This document shows, one piece after another, positions 1 to 9,493 of a DNA stretch of 64,000 nucleotides. The DNA comes from Campylobacterales bacterium (GTDB lineage: Bacteria; Campylobacterota; Campylobacteria; Campylobacterales; Sulfurospirillaceae), in the NCBI GenBank assembly GCA_016930915.1, contig JAFGFU010000005.1:82401-146400 (forward strand), in the 5' to 3' direction. Both the position numbers and the translations under genes were made by a program. The notes under the pieces were generated by a model. The model made no database searches and had not been told where the DNA came from. It saw only the letters and a program-made list of their open reading frames with translations. Every line of letters begins with the position of its first letter. Within the stretch, counting starts at the first letter, position 1.

Positions 1-1086
1 GCTTCAAAAGGCGCTTTAGTTTGGATTCATGATTATAATTTATGGATGGTACCTGCTTTTTTACGCATGTTGAGACCCGATCTTAAAATCGCTTTTTTTC
101 ACCATACAACCTTTCCACCTTCTAATATTTTCAATATTATTCCATGGCGAAGGGAGATTATAGGAAGTTTATTGCAATGTGATTATATAGGATTTCATAT
201 CCCTCGGTATGTCGAAAATTTTGTAGACGTTGTGCGTAGCTATGCCCCAACAAAGATTCTTTCCCAATCAACATGTGCGCCAAGGTTTATGACGTATGGA
301 TGCGCATTAGGTGTTGATAGTATGAGTGATAGCATTTATGTTTCAAGAAGGGAGGTACACTTAGGTGCACACCCTGTTGGGATTGATTGTGATCAAATCG
401 ATAGATGTGTTGCAAGCCCAGTATTTTTGCGCAAAACGGAGCGTATTCGTGCTGAGTTTAAAGGAAAACGAGCGATTCTTTCACTAGAACGACTTGATTA
501 TGTGAAAGGTGCGCTTGAAAAGCTGATGGCATTTGAATCCTTGTTGCAAAAACATCCTGAGTTTATTGGCAATGTGGTGTTACTTAATTGTATAACGCCA
601 GCAGCTTCTGGTATGGAAGTGTACGAAGCATTACGGGTTGAGGTTGACATGCTCGTAGGACGTATCAATGGTCGTTTTTCAACCTTAGATTGGACACCCA
701 TACGTTATTTTTATCGTTCGATTCCGTATGAAGATGTCTTAACGTATTATGCCATCGCAGATATTGCATGGATAACTCCACTGCGTGATGGGCTTAATCT
801 TGTTGCCAAAGAGTATGTAGCAACACAAGGAAAATTAGGCGGTAGTGGCGTACTTGTTCTCTCAGAGTTTGCAGGGGTAGCTGTTGAGTTACATGGGGCA
901 TTACTCAGTAATCCTTATGATGCAAAAAATATGGAAGAGACACTTTATTTGGCTTTAACATTAGAGCACGATGATAGAACATACCGCATGTCTCGTATGA
1001 ATGCTATTGTACGTAATAATAATGTGCATGTGTGGGGAAAACGATTTATGGATGCCGTAAAGATGGGGCATAGAACACAACAATAG
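1..1086 (+). CDS. ggpS: Glucosylglycerol-phosphate synthase-like GT20 glycosyltransferase (5' partial)
   Basis: The reading frame is open from base 1, so the N-terminus lies outside the window and 361 codons are seen. It is a GT20 retaining glycosyltransferase of the trehalose-6-phosphate synthase superfamily. Motifs are VWIHDYNLWMVP, the FFHHTTFPP stretch where OtsA has FLHIPFP, GFHIPRYVENFV, ERLDYVKG and TPLRDGLNLVAKEYVA. The HHT, HIPRYVENF and ERLDYVKG variants fit GgpS, which joins ADP-glucose and glycerol-3-phosphate to make the osmolyte precursor glucosylglycerol phosphate, better than OtsA. The substrate assignment is from remembered family patterns. It converges on the response regulator gene at 1111, with a TACATGTA palindrome in the gap. 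Confidence 0.72.
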   Translation, partial: ASKGALVWIHDYNLWMVPAFLRMLRPDLKIAFFHHTTFPPSNIFNIIPWRREIIGSLLQCDYIGFHIPRYVENFVDVVRSYAPTKILSQSTCAPRFMTYGCALGVDSMSDSIYVSRREVHLGAHPVGIDCDQIDRCVASPVFLRKTERIRAEFKGKRAILSLERLDYVKGALEKLMAFESLLQKHPEFIGNVVLLNCITPAASGMEVYEALRVEVDMLVGRINGRFSTLDWTPIRYFYRSIPYEDVLTYYAIADIAWITPLRDGLNLVAKEYVATQGKLGGSGVLVLSEFAGVAVELHGALLSNPYDAKNMEETLYLALTLEHDDRTYRMSRMNAIVRNNNVHVWGKRFMDAVKMGHRTQQ

Positions 1087-1110
1087 CCTTACATGTAAAA
1101 CTAAAACACT

Positions 1111-1779
1111 TTAGGGTGTAGGAACTTTGATGGTGTAGCCAATGCCTCTTATGTTAAGAATAAAATCTTCTTTAACATGTGTTTTTAGGCGGTTGACTTC
1201 GGTGCGAATGGTGGCGTCATCAACGTAGGTGTCAACATCATCCCAAACACTCTCTCGAAACATATCGTAGCTACAAACGAAGCCTCGATTGTGGGTGAGA
1301 AACTCTATAATTTTAAGTTGTCGTTTGGAGAGAATTTGGGGTTCATCTTGAAAATAAAGCGTCATGCTTTCGCAATTAAAACTGTAAGAACTTGAAAGCC
1401 GTTTGTGGCACATTACTTTTGTTGCTGTTTTTGCGATTCTATCAATGCGAATGGAGAGTTCTTTGAGATGAAACGGTTTTTTTAGATAGTCATAACAACC
1501 TAGCTCAAAAGCACGTGAAATATCTTCAATATCAATGAGGGTAGAGGTGAAAATGACAGGAGCAACCTTCTTTTGTTGGTGCAGTGTCTCTAAAATACTC
1601 AAACCATCGATATTGGGGACATTAATATCAAACACAAGTAAATCAAATTTTTCTTTCTCTAAAACAGTTAAACAGACATTACCATCTCGTACGGAAGTTA
1701 GGGTATGTCCAATGCTAGCTAAGTATTTTGTAATGGACTCATTCAATAAAATATCATCTTCTAGGAGTAGGATTTTCAT
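1111..1779 (-). CDS. OmpR/PhoB-type response regulator
   Basis: This is a 222-residue two-component response regulator. The N-terminal receiver domain has acidic residues E7-D8-D9 and the likely phospho-acceptor D51 in FDINVPNIDG. The conserved Lys is in YLKKPF. The C-terminal half is a winged-helix DNA-binding domain ending RGIGYTIKV. Its ATG overlaps the stop of the upstream FIST histidine kinase gene by ATGA, so the two are translationally coupled and form a cognate pair. Its target is unknown. The 11-bp direct repeats at 3813-3867, upstream of the kinase, are a plausible autoregulatory site, which is inference. Confidence 0.9.
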   Translation of the reverse strand: MKILLLEDDILLNESITKYLASIGHTLTSVRDGNVCLTVLEKEKFDLLVFDINVPNIDGLSILETLHQQKKVAPVIFTSTLIDIEDISRAFELGCYDYLKKPFHLKELSIRIDRIAKTATKVMCHKRLSSSYSFNCESMTLYFQDEPQILSKRQLKIIEFLTHNRGFVCSYDMFRESVWDDVDTYVDDATIRTEVNRLKTHVKEDFILNIRGIGYTIKVPTP

Positions 1780-3665
1780 CTGTTTTCAACCTTAAATTCA
1801 TAACAAAAAGAGGTAAGCTTTTCGTCTGAGTGGAGTTTTATTTTGACATTTTCTTCCTTGCAGATTCTTTTAACAAGATTAAGACCTAGCCCAAATCCAT
1901 CTTTTGCTTTTTCTTCTCGATAGTACTCTTCAAATATCTTTTCAGGTTTTTGAATTTTTCGTGAGTGTGATGCGATACAAAAAAGATAACGCTCTTCCTC
2001 TTTTTTAAGGGAAACGATAATATTTTCATTTTCAAAGGTATATTTGATAGCGTTGGTGAGGTTGTTATCAATGATGCGCTGTAATTTGGTTTCGTTAAAA
2101 AAGAGAGTTGCTCTTTCGCAGTTGGTTTCAAAAATAAAAAGCGATTTTGCTTTTTGTGCAACTTGTGCAAAAAACTCGATGCGACTACGAATATAATCAA
2201 CGAAATCAATTTTATGCTTTAGATAGTGAACATGGTCTTTTTTGACCAAATAGCTCAAATCATCGTACATCGAAAAAATACTTTTAACCGCTACTTCGAT
2301 GTTTTCCAAATAAACACTTCGTCCAAACTCCATTTCATGGAGTTCTATATTGCTCATAATAACGCTGAGTGGGGTATTCATCTCATGAACGGTGTAGCGT
2401 AAAAACTGTTTGTGTGATGCCAAGAGATTTTCAGAGTAATTCATCTGTGCTTCGAGGCGTTTGGACTGTTCGTCATAATCCCTTGCACTTTGTTCTACGA
2501 GGTGGGTTAAGGATTGGATGGCTTTAGAATAGGAGGTATTTTTTTTAGGTTCTTCTTTAGGGAAAATTTCTAAGGCACGCAAAGGTTTCGTGGATTCACT
2601 CAGTGCAACAACGGTTAAGGTTTGATTGAGCAGTTTATTGCTCCCTTTATGGTGGTAAAATTCTGAGTAGGTAAAAAATCCAGCAGCAGGAGCGATTTTT
2701 GAGAAAGAACCAATGCCAAGTTTGATAAGAAAAGGCATAAACCTTCTACGTGCCATACACGAAAAGATATAAAAAGATTCTATATTGATGGTGTGTAAAT
2801 TTTCTAAGACCTCGATGGGGTCTCTCATTAAAGATTCAGCGTCTCCAAAACCAATTCTTACCTCATCACCTTCGTCTAAATTACCACTGTAACTTAGGCT
2901 TCCATCTTCATGTTTGGCGATGACGGCTCGTGCCATAATAACGCCATTTTTTTCTAAGATAAGGGGAAATTCGATTTGAGAGAAATCGCTGCCTAAGTAT
3001 TTATCATAAAAATAAGAGGCTTTCATATCGTCGATAAGGTAAACTCTATTGTCTTTTACTTTGGTAATGGTGTGCTTGAGTCCAATGGGTTTCCAATCAA
3101 ATTTATAATCTGTGGCTACATGTAAAACATCGGAGTTCAATGAAACCCCTACAACGCCTTCACTTAAAAGGGTGTTTTGTGAAGAGATATAGGTTTGAAC
3201 AAACTTGCCATTATCCCCTGCCATACCGCCACAAATAGGGATATTTGCATTAAACGATTCAATGCCTTTTAAAAACTTTTCGGCATTCATTTTGGTGCCA
3301 TCAGAAAAGAGAATTAAGAGTTTGGTGTTGGGTGTGATCAGTTTGGAAGCGATTTGCATACCACATTGAAAGGAGTCACTATCGTTAGCAAAGGCGGTTT
3401 TAATACAGGTATTTTGAAAAACGCTGATGGAGATAACGGTTCGTGATGTGGTGATGGATTCACCATAGATTTCGCCATCAGTCGTCGTTCCAATACAAAT
3501 GGCATCAGGGAGGCGCTTTAGAATGGTTTGCGTAAGCGTATTGAAGATTTCTTTACTTTGTCCACAAAATACTTGTACTAAAACATGCTTTTCATGCGTA
3601 AAGCAAGAAAAATCTATCAGCTCGTCTATGGAACCTTTTTCATAACAAAAATTTGTTGTCTGCAT
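1776..3665 (-). CDS. FIST-domain sensor histidine kinase
   Basis: The protein has 629 residues from the ATG at 3665. That start is chosen because GGAGAA precedes it at good spacing; a longer frame adds 35 residues without support. The N-terminal part is a cytoplasmic FIST sensory domain (with ICGGMAGDNGKF), followed by a FIST_C region, a coiled linker, a HisKA-like helix with His in VHEMNTPLSV near residue 427, and a HATPase domain with DGFGLGLNLV near residue 590. No membrane segment or signal peptide is evident, so it is probably a soluble sensor. FIST domains are thought to bind small ligands such as amino acids, but the ligand here cannot be read from sequence. It is co-transcribed with the response regulator that follows. 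Confidence 0.88.
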   Translation of the reverse strand: MQTTNFCYEKGSIDELIDFSCFTHEKHVLVQVFCGQSKEIFNTLTQTILKRLPDAICIGTTTDGEIYGESITTSRTVISISVFQNTCIKTAFANDSDSFQCGMQIASKLITPNTKLLILFSDGTKMNAEKFLKGIESFNANIPICGGMAGDNGKFVQTYISSQNTLLSEGVVGVSLNSDVLHVATDYKFDWKPIGLKHTITKVKDNRVYLIDDMKASYFYDKYLGSDFSQIEFPLILEKNGVIMARAVIAKHEDGSLSYSGNLDEGDEVRIGFGDAESLMRDPIEVLENLHTINIESFYIFSCMARRRFMPFLIKLGIGSFSKIAPAAGFFTYSEFYHHKGSNKLLNQTLTVVALSESTKPLRALEIFPKEEPKKNTSYSKAIQSLTHLVEQSARDYDEQSKRLEAQMNYSENLLASHKQFLRYTVHEMNTPLSVIMSNIELHEMEFGRSVYLENIEVAVKSIFSMYDDLSYLVKKDHVHYLKHKIDFVDYIRSRIEFFAQVAQKAKSLFIFETNCERATLFFNETKLQRIIDNNLTNAIKYTFENENIIVSLKKEEERYLFCIASHSRKIQKPEKIFEEYYREEKAKDGFGLGLNLVKRICKEENVKIKLHSDEKLTSFCYEFKVENR

Positions 3666-3812
3666 AAAACGTTCTCCTTGTGTATAAAGAAGATAGCAAA
3701 TATGAACTTGTAACTCATCACATAGATGAAGAGGAAGAAGAGAGAAACGGTTTTTTTGTAACAAAATCACACATAAAAAGCTCTTTCAAACGAAAGGATT
3801 TCAAAGAAATCT

Positions 3813-3867
3813 TCATGCTATATTCATGCTATATTTTTGCTATATTTTTGCTATATTTTTGCTATAT
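3813..3867. repeat. Five tandem 11-bp direct repeats
   Basis: Two copies of TCATGCTATAT are followed by three copies of TTTTGCTATAT without gaps. The 11-bp period is close to one DNA helical turn, so the GCTATAT cores lie on one face of the helix. They sit about 150 bp upstream of the FIST kinase start. That arrangement fits a cooperative regulator array or a slippage-prone tract. No binding protein is identified. Confidence 0.85.
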
Positions 3868-4003
3868 GATTGGATAGGCAAAGAGAAATAAGAAGCAATT
3901 TAAAGGAGGCGAAAAATCTTTTAATGTATAGAAGCATTGGCTGTGTGCGAGTGCTTTTAAGGGGTTTAAAAAAAGGGTGGTTTTTTGATGACTCACGAGA
4001 GAT

Positions 4004-4086
4004 AATATGCTAAAAAAGCATATTGTGTAGAGGTAATATGGAATTTCAAAAAGCCTATGGAAACAAATATGTTATTTTTGCATATT
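4004..4086. promoter_or_regulatory. AATATG half-site cluster upstream of mop
   Basis: AATATGC at 4004-4010 and GCATATT at 4018-4024 form a perfect inverted repeat with a 7-nt spacer. A single AATATG lies at 4035-4040. A second inverted pair, AATATG at 4066-4071 and CATATT at 4081-4086, has a 9-nt spacer. Five half-sites in 83 bp directly upstream of the mop ribosome site suggest an operator. A molybdenum- or aldehyde-responsive regulator would make sense, but this is inference. Confidence 0.45.
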
Positions 4087-4130
4087 CTTACATGTAAAAC
4101 GTGACGAATAGACTCTTAAAAAGGAAAACG

Positions 4131-6854
4131 ATGTTAAAAAGAACAGTTATGATCAATGGGGCGAAAACAACATTTGTTGCGGATGCTGAGGAGAAATTGT
4201 CGGATGTGCTTCGAAAACAGTTGGGTTTGACAGGCACAAAAGTAGGCTGTGGTAGTGGAGAATGCGGTACATGTACGGTGATTCTCAATGGTAAATTGGT
4301 TCGTTCATGTATTACAAAAATCAAAAAAATTGAAGACAATGATGAAATCATTACCGTTGAAGGTGTTGGGAGCAAAGATAACCTTCATCCTGTCCAAATT
4401 GCGTGGATGGTACACGGTGGTGCACAATGTGGTTTTTGTACCCCAGGTTTTATTGTTTCATCAAAAGCCCTTTTAGATCACAACAATAATCCAACACGTG
4501 AAGAAGTGCGTGATTGGTTCCAAAAAAATAAAAACCTTTGCCGTTGTACAGGGTACCAACCTCTTGTGGATGCAGTGATGGACGCTGCAAAACTTGTACG
4601 TGGGGAAATGAGTGTCAAAGAGTTTTGGAAAAAAATTCCTGAGGGTGCTTCTTTGGTTGGCTCATCCTTACCTAGACCTTCAGCGATGGCAAAAGTGACA
4701 GGAACATAGGACTTTGGTGCGGATTTGGGATTGAAGCTTCCTGAGAATACCCTTCATGCAAAAATTGTTCAAGCCAAAGTCTCTCATGCCAATATTCTCT
4801 CTATCGACACCGAAGAAGCGAAAAAAGTGCCAGGTGTTGTAGCTGTTTTAACTTATAAAGATGTAAAAGGAACAAACCGCATTAACGGACTTGCTTTCCC
4901 TTCTAACAAAGGTGATGGTTTGGACAGACCTATCTTAAATGATAAAAAAATCTTCCAATTTGGTGATGCGATAGCTATCGTTTTAGCGGATAATGAAAAA
5001 GCAGCCCATGCAGGTGTTGATAAGGTTAAAGTGGAAATCGAAGAGTTACCAGCGTATATGAATGCACCTGATGCAATGGCCGAAGATGCGATTGAGATTC
5101 ACCCAGGTACCCCTAATGTGTACTTTACCAACTACATTGCCAAAGGTGGTGAAACATCACCGATTATGTCAAGTGCTCCGTATGTGGTTGAAGATAGCTT
5201 TTATGTTCAACGACAACCGCATTTACCCCTAGAGCCAGATGTTGGTTTTGCGTATGTTAATGATGAGGGAAAACTTATTATTCATTCAAAAAGTATTGCG
5301 CTTCACTTCCATGCCTTGATGATTGCTGAGGGTGTGGGTATGAAAGCTGAAGATGTTTTTATTGTTCAAAATAACATTGGCGCAACGTTTGGTTATAAAT
5401 TTAGCCCAACGATTGAAGCGCTTTTAGGTGTGGCAACATTGGCAACTGGAAGACCTGTTTATCTCGAGTTTAACATGTTCCAACAAATTACCTACACAGG
5501 TAAACGTTCACCATTCTGGACAACGATGAAAATGGCAGCGGATAAAGAGGGGAAAATCTTAGCGCTTGAGTCTGATTGGAGCGTGGATCATGGACCTTAT
5601 TCAGAATTTGGTGACTTGTTAACGCAACGTGGTTTTCAATTCGGAGGGGCTGGCTACAATATTGATAATATCCGTGGTAATGGACGAACCGTTTGTACCA
5701 ACCATGGTTGGGGTTCAGCATTTCGTGGATACGGTGCTCCTGAAATTATGTTCCCTTCTGAAGTTTTAGTAGATGAATTGGCTGAAAAAGTGGGTATGGA
5801 TCCATTTGAATTTAGATACAAAAATGTGTACCGAGAAGGCTCAACGACGCCAACAGGATGTGCGCCAGATGCGTATTGTTTAGAGGGCTTATTTGATAAA
5901 AGTCGCCCTGTGTATGAACTGGCTAAAAAAACAGCTGCAAGTAAAAACGCTGCCAGTGATGGGGTCAAAAAATACGGTGTGGGTGTTTCTGTTAATATTT
6001 ACGGTTGTGGTTTGGATGGTCCTGATACTTCTGAGGCGTGGGCGGAAGTGACTCCTAAAGGTGTCGCAATTGGTACATCATGGGAAGATCATGGACAAGG
6101 TGCAGACATTGGTACCTTAACGTATGCTCATGAAACCCTTAGACCACTTAATCTTAGCATCGAACAAATTGACCTTGTCATGAATGATATGACTAAAACA
6201 CCTAACAGTGGACCTTCTGGTGGTAGCCGTCAAAATCTCGTCACAGGAAATGCCATTACCGTTGCGTGCAAAAACTTACTTGAAGCGATGAAAAAAGAAG
6301 ATGGTAGCTACCGAACGTATGAAGAGATGATTGCCGAGGGTCGTGAGGTGAAATACATGGGTAAATGGACTGCGCCATGTACAGATACTCCTCCAACAGG
6401 TGGTCAAGGCAATCCTTTTGCAGGTTACATGTACGGTGTATGTGTTGCAGAAGTTGAAGTCGATACCAAAACAGGTAAAACACAAGTTGAAAAAATGACA
6501 TTGGCTTCAGACATTGGTACCATCATCAACAAACTTGCAGCCGATGGTCAAATGTATGGCGGTTTGGCTCAAGGGATTGGTTTGGCACTCACCGAGGACT
6601 TTGATGATTTGAAAAAACATACCACACTTACTGGTTGTGGATTCCCAAAAATCAAGGATATTCCAGACAATCTCAACCTCATCTACACAGAAACACCAAG
6701 AGCCAACAACTTCTACGGTGCTTCAGGTGCGGGCGAGATGCCTCTTGCTGCTCCACATGCGGCAATTATTAACGCTATTTACAATGCGTGCGGTGCAAGA
6801 GTCACTCACTTACCAGCACGACCTGAAAAAGTATTGGCGGCGTTAGCAAAATAA
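4131..6854 (+). pseudogene. mop: Molybdenum aldehyde oxidoreductase Mop, interrupted by one in-frame TAG
   Basis: Reading through one TAG (4707-4709, codon 193) gives a 907-codon xanthine-oxidase-family protein, the length remembered for Desulfovibrio gigas Mop. The ATG at 4131 follows AAGGA; a GTG at 4101 is less likely. Cys40/45/48/60 (CGSGECGTC) and Cys100/103/137/139 (CGFC, CRC) are the two [2Fe-2S] ligand sets, and the catalytic Glu in GAGEMP falls at residue 869, matching D. gigas numbering as I recall it. The stop sits between the FeS half (4131-4709) and the molybdopterin half (about 4710-6854). Leu is expected there, and TTG to TAG is one base change. The second half has no ribosome site of its own; TTG at 4725 is the first possible start. 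The gene would oxidise aldehydes to acids. Options are a true nonsense mutation, readthrough or a sequence error. Confidence 0.88.
4707..4709 (+). other. In-frame amber codon within mop
   Basis: TAG replaces the Leu expected after Lys-Val-Thr-Gly-Thr and before Asp-Phe-Gly-Ala-Asp. Both flanks align with the Mop family without gaps, so the stop is a single-codon change and not a gene boundary. No Shine-Dalgarno sequence follows it. Confidence 0.9.
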
Positions 6855-6865
6855 AAATGTTTTAC

Positions 6866-6898
6866 AAGGTGAATGGGATGTGCTCTTCCATTCACCTT
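6866..6898 (+). terminator. Hairpin between mop and the downstream maturation genes
   Basis: AAGGTGAATGG (6866-6876) pairs perfectly with CCATTCACCTT (6888-6898) across an 11-nt loop. Only a weak T-rich tail (TTACTTT) follows. It lies 12 bases after the mop stop and 32 before the next gene. It may be a partial terminator or an mRNA stabiliser that keeps mop transcripts more abundant than those of the downstream genes. The role is inferred. Confidence 0.6.
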
Positions 6899-6930
6899 TA
6901 CTTTAGATGCAATCAAAGAGGATGTAGAGA

Positions 6931-9285
6931 ATGGACTTAGATAAATTACTGGAAATTGGCAATCAATGTATCCATTTAGAACCACCTGTTTGCGTGGCAT
7001 CGTGTCCTGTGCATATGGACATTCTTGCCTTTGTGTCTGAAATCGAAAAAGGTGATTTTGCTAAAGCGTATAAAATCATGGAAAATAAACTACCTTTTAG
7101 CAGACTTATTGGAAAAATTTGTGACTATCCGTGTGAAAACAGCTGTGTTCGAGAAAAAGCAGGTGGAAGTATTCGCATCAGTGAATTAGAAAAAACCGTC
7201 ATTGATTTGGGCTATGTGCCTCCTAAAAAACCTTTTCCATTACCCAAAACCAAAGGGAATGTTGCGATTATTGGTGGGGGTTTAAGTGGATGTGTTGCGG
7301 CGGTTGAATTGGATAAAAAAGGCTATAAGGTTAGCATTTATGAAAAAACGAATCGTTTAGGCGGAAGTCTTTGGGCGTATGAGGGTAAAGGTTTAGAAAA
7401 GCAAGCTATTGAAGAAGAGCTCTCTACCATTGAGAAAAAAGGTATTACGGTTTTTTACAATACTGAAGTATCGGAGCAGAATCTACAAACCTATAAAGAT
7501 CAATACGACGCTCTTTATTTGGGTACGGGGATTTGGGAGAAAACGTATACTATCAACCCTCACACTTTCCAAGTCGATGAGAGCGCTTTATTTGTCGGCG
7601 GAAAGCTTCAAATCAAAAGCGATTCTATTATCTTCTCTGCTAGTTCGGGCAAACGAGCGGCGGTTTCCATTGACAGATATATTAACAAAACCTCAATGCT
7701 TGCTTCCAGAGAGCGTGAGGGAGTGTTTGAAACACGTTTACATGTAAAGATGGAGAAAATCTCTTTTGTACCAACAATCATTCAACGTAGCTCTTCTTAC
7801 ACACAAGCAGAAGCTATGGAAGAGGCGAGTAGATGCCTTAAATGCCAATGCAACGAATGCTTTAACGCCTGTGTGCATATGCAAAGCTTCAACATAACAC
7901 CCGATAGTTACATTAGAAGCATCAACCACAATGAACGTATTATCCTAGGAACGCACCACGCCAATGCGATGATTAACGCCTGTACGCAGTGTGGTTTATG
8001 TAAAGTGGTGTGTCCTGTAGGAATTGGTATGAAAGAGATTATCCATGAAACACGGCAAAGTATGGTGGAACGAGGGAAAATGCCTGTTTCTGCGCATGAT
8101 TTTGCCCTTAAAGATATGCAATTTAGTCACAGTGATTATTTCTCATTGGTACGCAAACAACCGAGCAAAGAGGCTTCAAAAGAGTTGTTTTATTATCCTA
8201 TGATTGCTTTTTCGGCGTACGCACGAGGGCTGTATAAAGGCTCAGGCAAAACGGGCTATCTGTTTTACCCAGGGTGTCAGCTTAGTTCCACGCATACAGA
8301 ATATATCGGGGATATTTACAAACATCTCGTGGGGGCTATTAAGGATAAAGATGCGGATAATGATGTTGGCTTGTATTTGGGCTGTTGTGGCGCACCTGCG
8401 GATTGGGCGGGGAGGCTTGATTTGATGCCTGAGAGTATCGAAAAAATACGCACGACATGGGAAGAAATGGGAGAACCGACCTTTATTTTAGCCTGTTCGA
8501 GCTGTTCGGCGACGTTTGAGAAGTACCTACCGATGATAAAAACCATCTCCTTATGGGAAGTCTTTGAAAAATATGGTTTACCTGAGGTGGATATTAAGAA
8601 AGGCAAACGAGAGCTTTGTATTCACGATGCGTGTGCAACCAGACACGATAGCAAAGTGCATGAGAGCATTCGGAGCATTGTCAAAACCTTAGGCTATAGT
8701 GTAGAAGAACTTGAATACTCCAAAGAAAAAGCTAAATGCTGTGGGTATGGTGGGTTGGTTGCTTGTGCTAACCCTGAACAAGCAAAAGATTTTGTTGAAG
8801 ACCGAAAACACGAGAGTGAACACGATGTTTTAGTCTATTGTGCGATGTGTAAAGATATGTTGGTTAAAGGCAATAAAAGGGCGTATCACATCTTAGACCT
8901 CATTTATGGCACAGAACAAGACCCTCAAAAAATGCCAACACTCTCAGAGCGTCAAAATAATCGAAAACATTTAAAACAAACCCTTTTAAAAGAGATTTGG
9001 AAAGAGGAGACGATGCATACCGATGAAACATATACTTTTACCTTGCGCATCAGTGATGATGTGAAAGAGCTTATGGAAAAGCGTTTTATTTTAGTAGGGG
9101 ATATTGAAAAAGTCATTGACAATGCCATCAAAAACAAAGAGCGTTTTTTCAATCCCAAAACATCGGATTATCTCGCACGTTTGAGGCTTCAAAATGTCAC
9201 CTATTGGGTGAAATACGAAGAAAATGGCACTGAAATGACACTTAAAGATGCGTATTCTCATCGCATGGAAGTGGTGGAGCATTAA
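6931..9285 (+). CDS. Flavin/FeS oxidoreductase with dicluster and CCG domains (DVU_1558-like)
   Basis: This is a 784-residue cytoplasmic fusion. The N-terminal region has the cysteine pattern of the glutamate synthase small-subunit FeS domain (CVASCPVH, CDYPCENSC). A Rossmann FAD/NAD motif (VAIIGGGLSGCVAAVELDKK) lies near residues 110-130. Next is a ferredoxin-like cluster region (CLKCQCNEC, CTQCGLCKVVCP), then two heterodisulfide-reductase-type CCG modules (YLGCCGAPADW with CSSCSATF, and KCCGYGG with CAMCKDM). A distinct C-terminal domain of about 85 residues ends AYSHRMEVVEH. It resembles the pyridine nucleotide-disulfide oxidoreductase/dicluster-binding protein next to Mop in Desulfovibrio (DVU_1558, from memory). 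A likely role is electron transfer to or from Mop. The downstream gene starts 1 nt after its stop. Confidence 0.85.
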   Translation: MDLDKLLEIGNQCIHLEPPVCVASCPVHMDILAFVSEIEKGDFAKAYKIMENKLPFSRLIGKICDYPCENSCVREKAGGSIRISELEKTVIDLGYVPPKKPFPLPKTKGNVAIIGGGLSGCVAAVELDKKGYKVSIYEKTNRLGGSLWAYEGKGLEKQAIEEELSTIEKKGITVFYNTEVSEQNLQTYKDQYDALYLGTGIWEKTYTINPHTFQVDESALFVGGKLQIKSDSIIFSASSGKRAAVSIDRYINKTSMLASREREGVFETRLHVKMEKISFVPTIIQRSSSYTQAEAMEEASRCLKCQCNECFNACVHMQSFNITPDSYIRSINHNERIILGTHHANAMINACTQCGLCKVVCPVGIGMKEIIHETRQSMVERGKMPVSAHDFALKDMQFSHSDYFSLVRKQPSKEASKELFYYPMIAFSAYARGLYKGSGKTGYLFYPGCQLSSTHTEYIGDIYKHLVGAIKDKDADNDVGLYLGCCGAPADWAGRLDLMPESIEKIRTTWEEMGEPTFILACSSCSATFEKYLPMIKTISLWEVFEKYGLPEVDIKKGKRELCIHDACATRHDSKVHESIRSIVKTLGYSVEELEYSKEKAKCCGYGGLVACANPEQAKDFVEDRKHESEHDVLVYCAMCKDMLVKGNKRAYHILDLIYGTEQDPQKMPTLSERQNNRKHLKQTLLKEIWKEETMHTDETYTFTLRISDDVKELMEKRFILVGDIEKVIDNAIKNKERFFNPKTSDYLARLRLQNVTYWVKYEENGTEMTLKDAYSHRMEVVEH

Positions 9286-9286
9286 T

Positions 9287-9493
9287 ATGAAACAGGAAAT
9301 GGATACAACAACACCATGGATGTGCGACAAATGCCATGAGGCATTGGTGTTGCAAAAGGTTCACGTACGTTATTTGGAGGGTAGTTTTGAGGTAGAGCTT
9401 TTAAAATGCCCTACATGTAAGATGGTTTTTATTAGCGACGAGTTGGCGATGGGAAAAATGCTTGAGGTGGAAAAAGGGTTGGAGGACAAGTAA
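9287..9493 (+). CDS. Small CxxC redox/zinc-ribbon protein (DVU_1557-like)
   Basis: This 68-residue protein starts at the ATG at 9287, 1 nt after the previous stop; an upstream in-frame start would overlap the oxidoreductase gene for no gain. It has two CxxC pairs, CDKC near residue 12 and CPTC near residue 43, typical of a zinc ribbon or a small iron-sulfur or redox protein. The sequence around the second pair (ELLKCPTCKMVFI) matches my memory of the DVU_1557 family of small redox proteins found in the same operon elsewhere. The function is unknown. A TACATGTA motif encodes part of the second CxxC pair. Confidence 0.75.
   Translation: MKQEMDTTTPWMCDKCHEALVLQKVHVRYLEGSFEVELLKCPTCKMVFISDELAMGKMLEVEKGLEDK

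Larger units (their letters stand above)
3666..4130. other. Long divergent intergenic region with two sets of repeats
   Basis: This 465-bp gap separates the FIST kinase (minus) from the mop operon (plus). I see no convincing gene. It holds five 11-bp direct repeats at 3813-3867, a 7+7 inverted repeat at 4004-4024, further AATATG half-sites at 4035-4040 and 4066-4086, and a TACATGTA palindrome at 4089-4096. It must contain the promoters of both operons, but I cannot place a confident -10 for mop. Confidence 0.7.

Noticed and set aside
3680..3877. 65-codon plus-strand ORF across the 11-bp repeats
   Set aside because: Repetitive low-complexity product, no ribosome site, overlaps the kinase upstream region.
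4725..6854. Separate molybdenum-subunit gene starting at TTG 4725
   Set aside because: No ribosome site, and the conserved Asp-Phe-Gly-Ala-Asp just upstream is in the same frame, so this is the 3' part of one interrupted gene.
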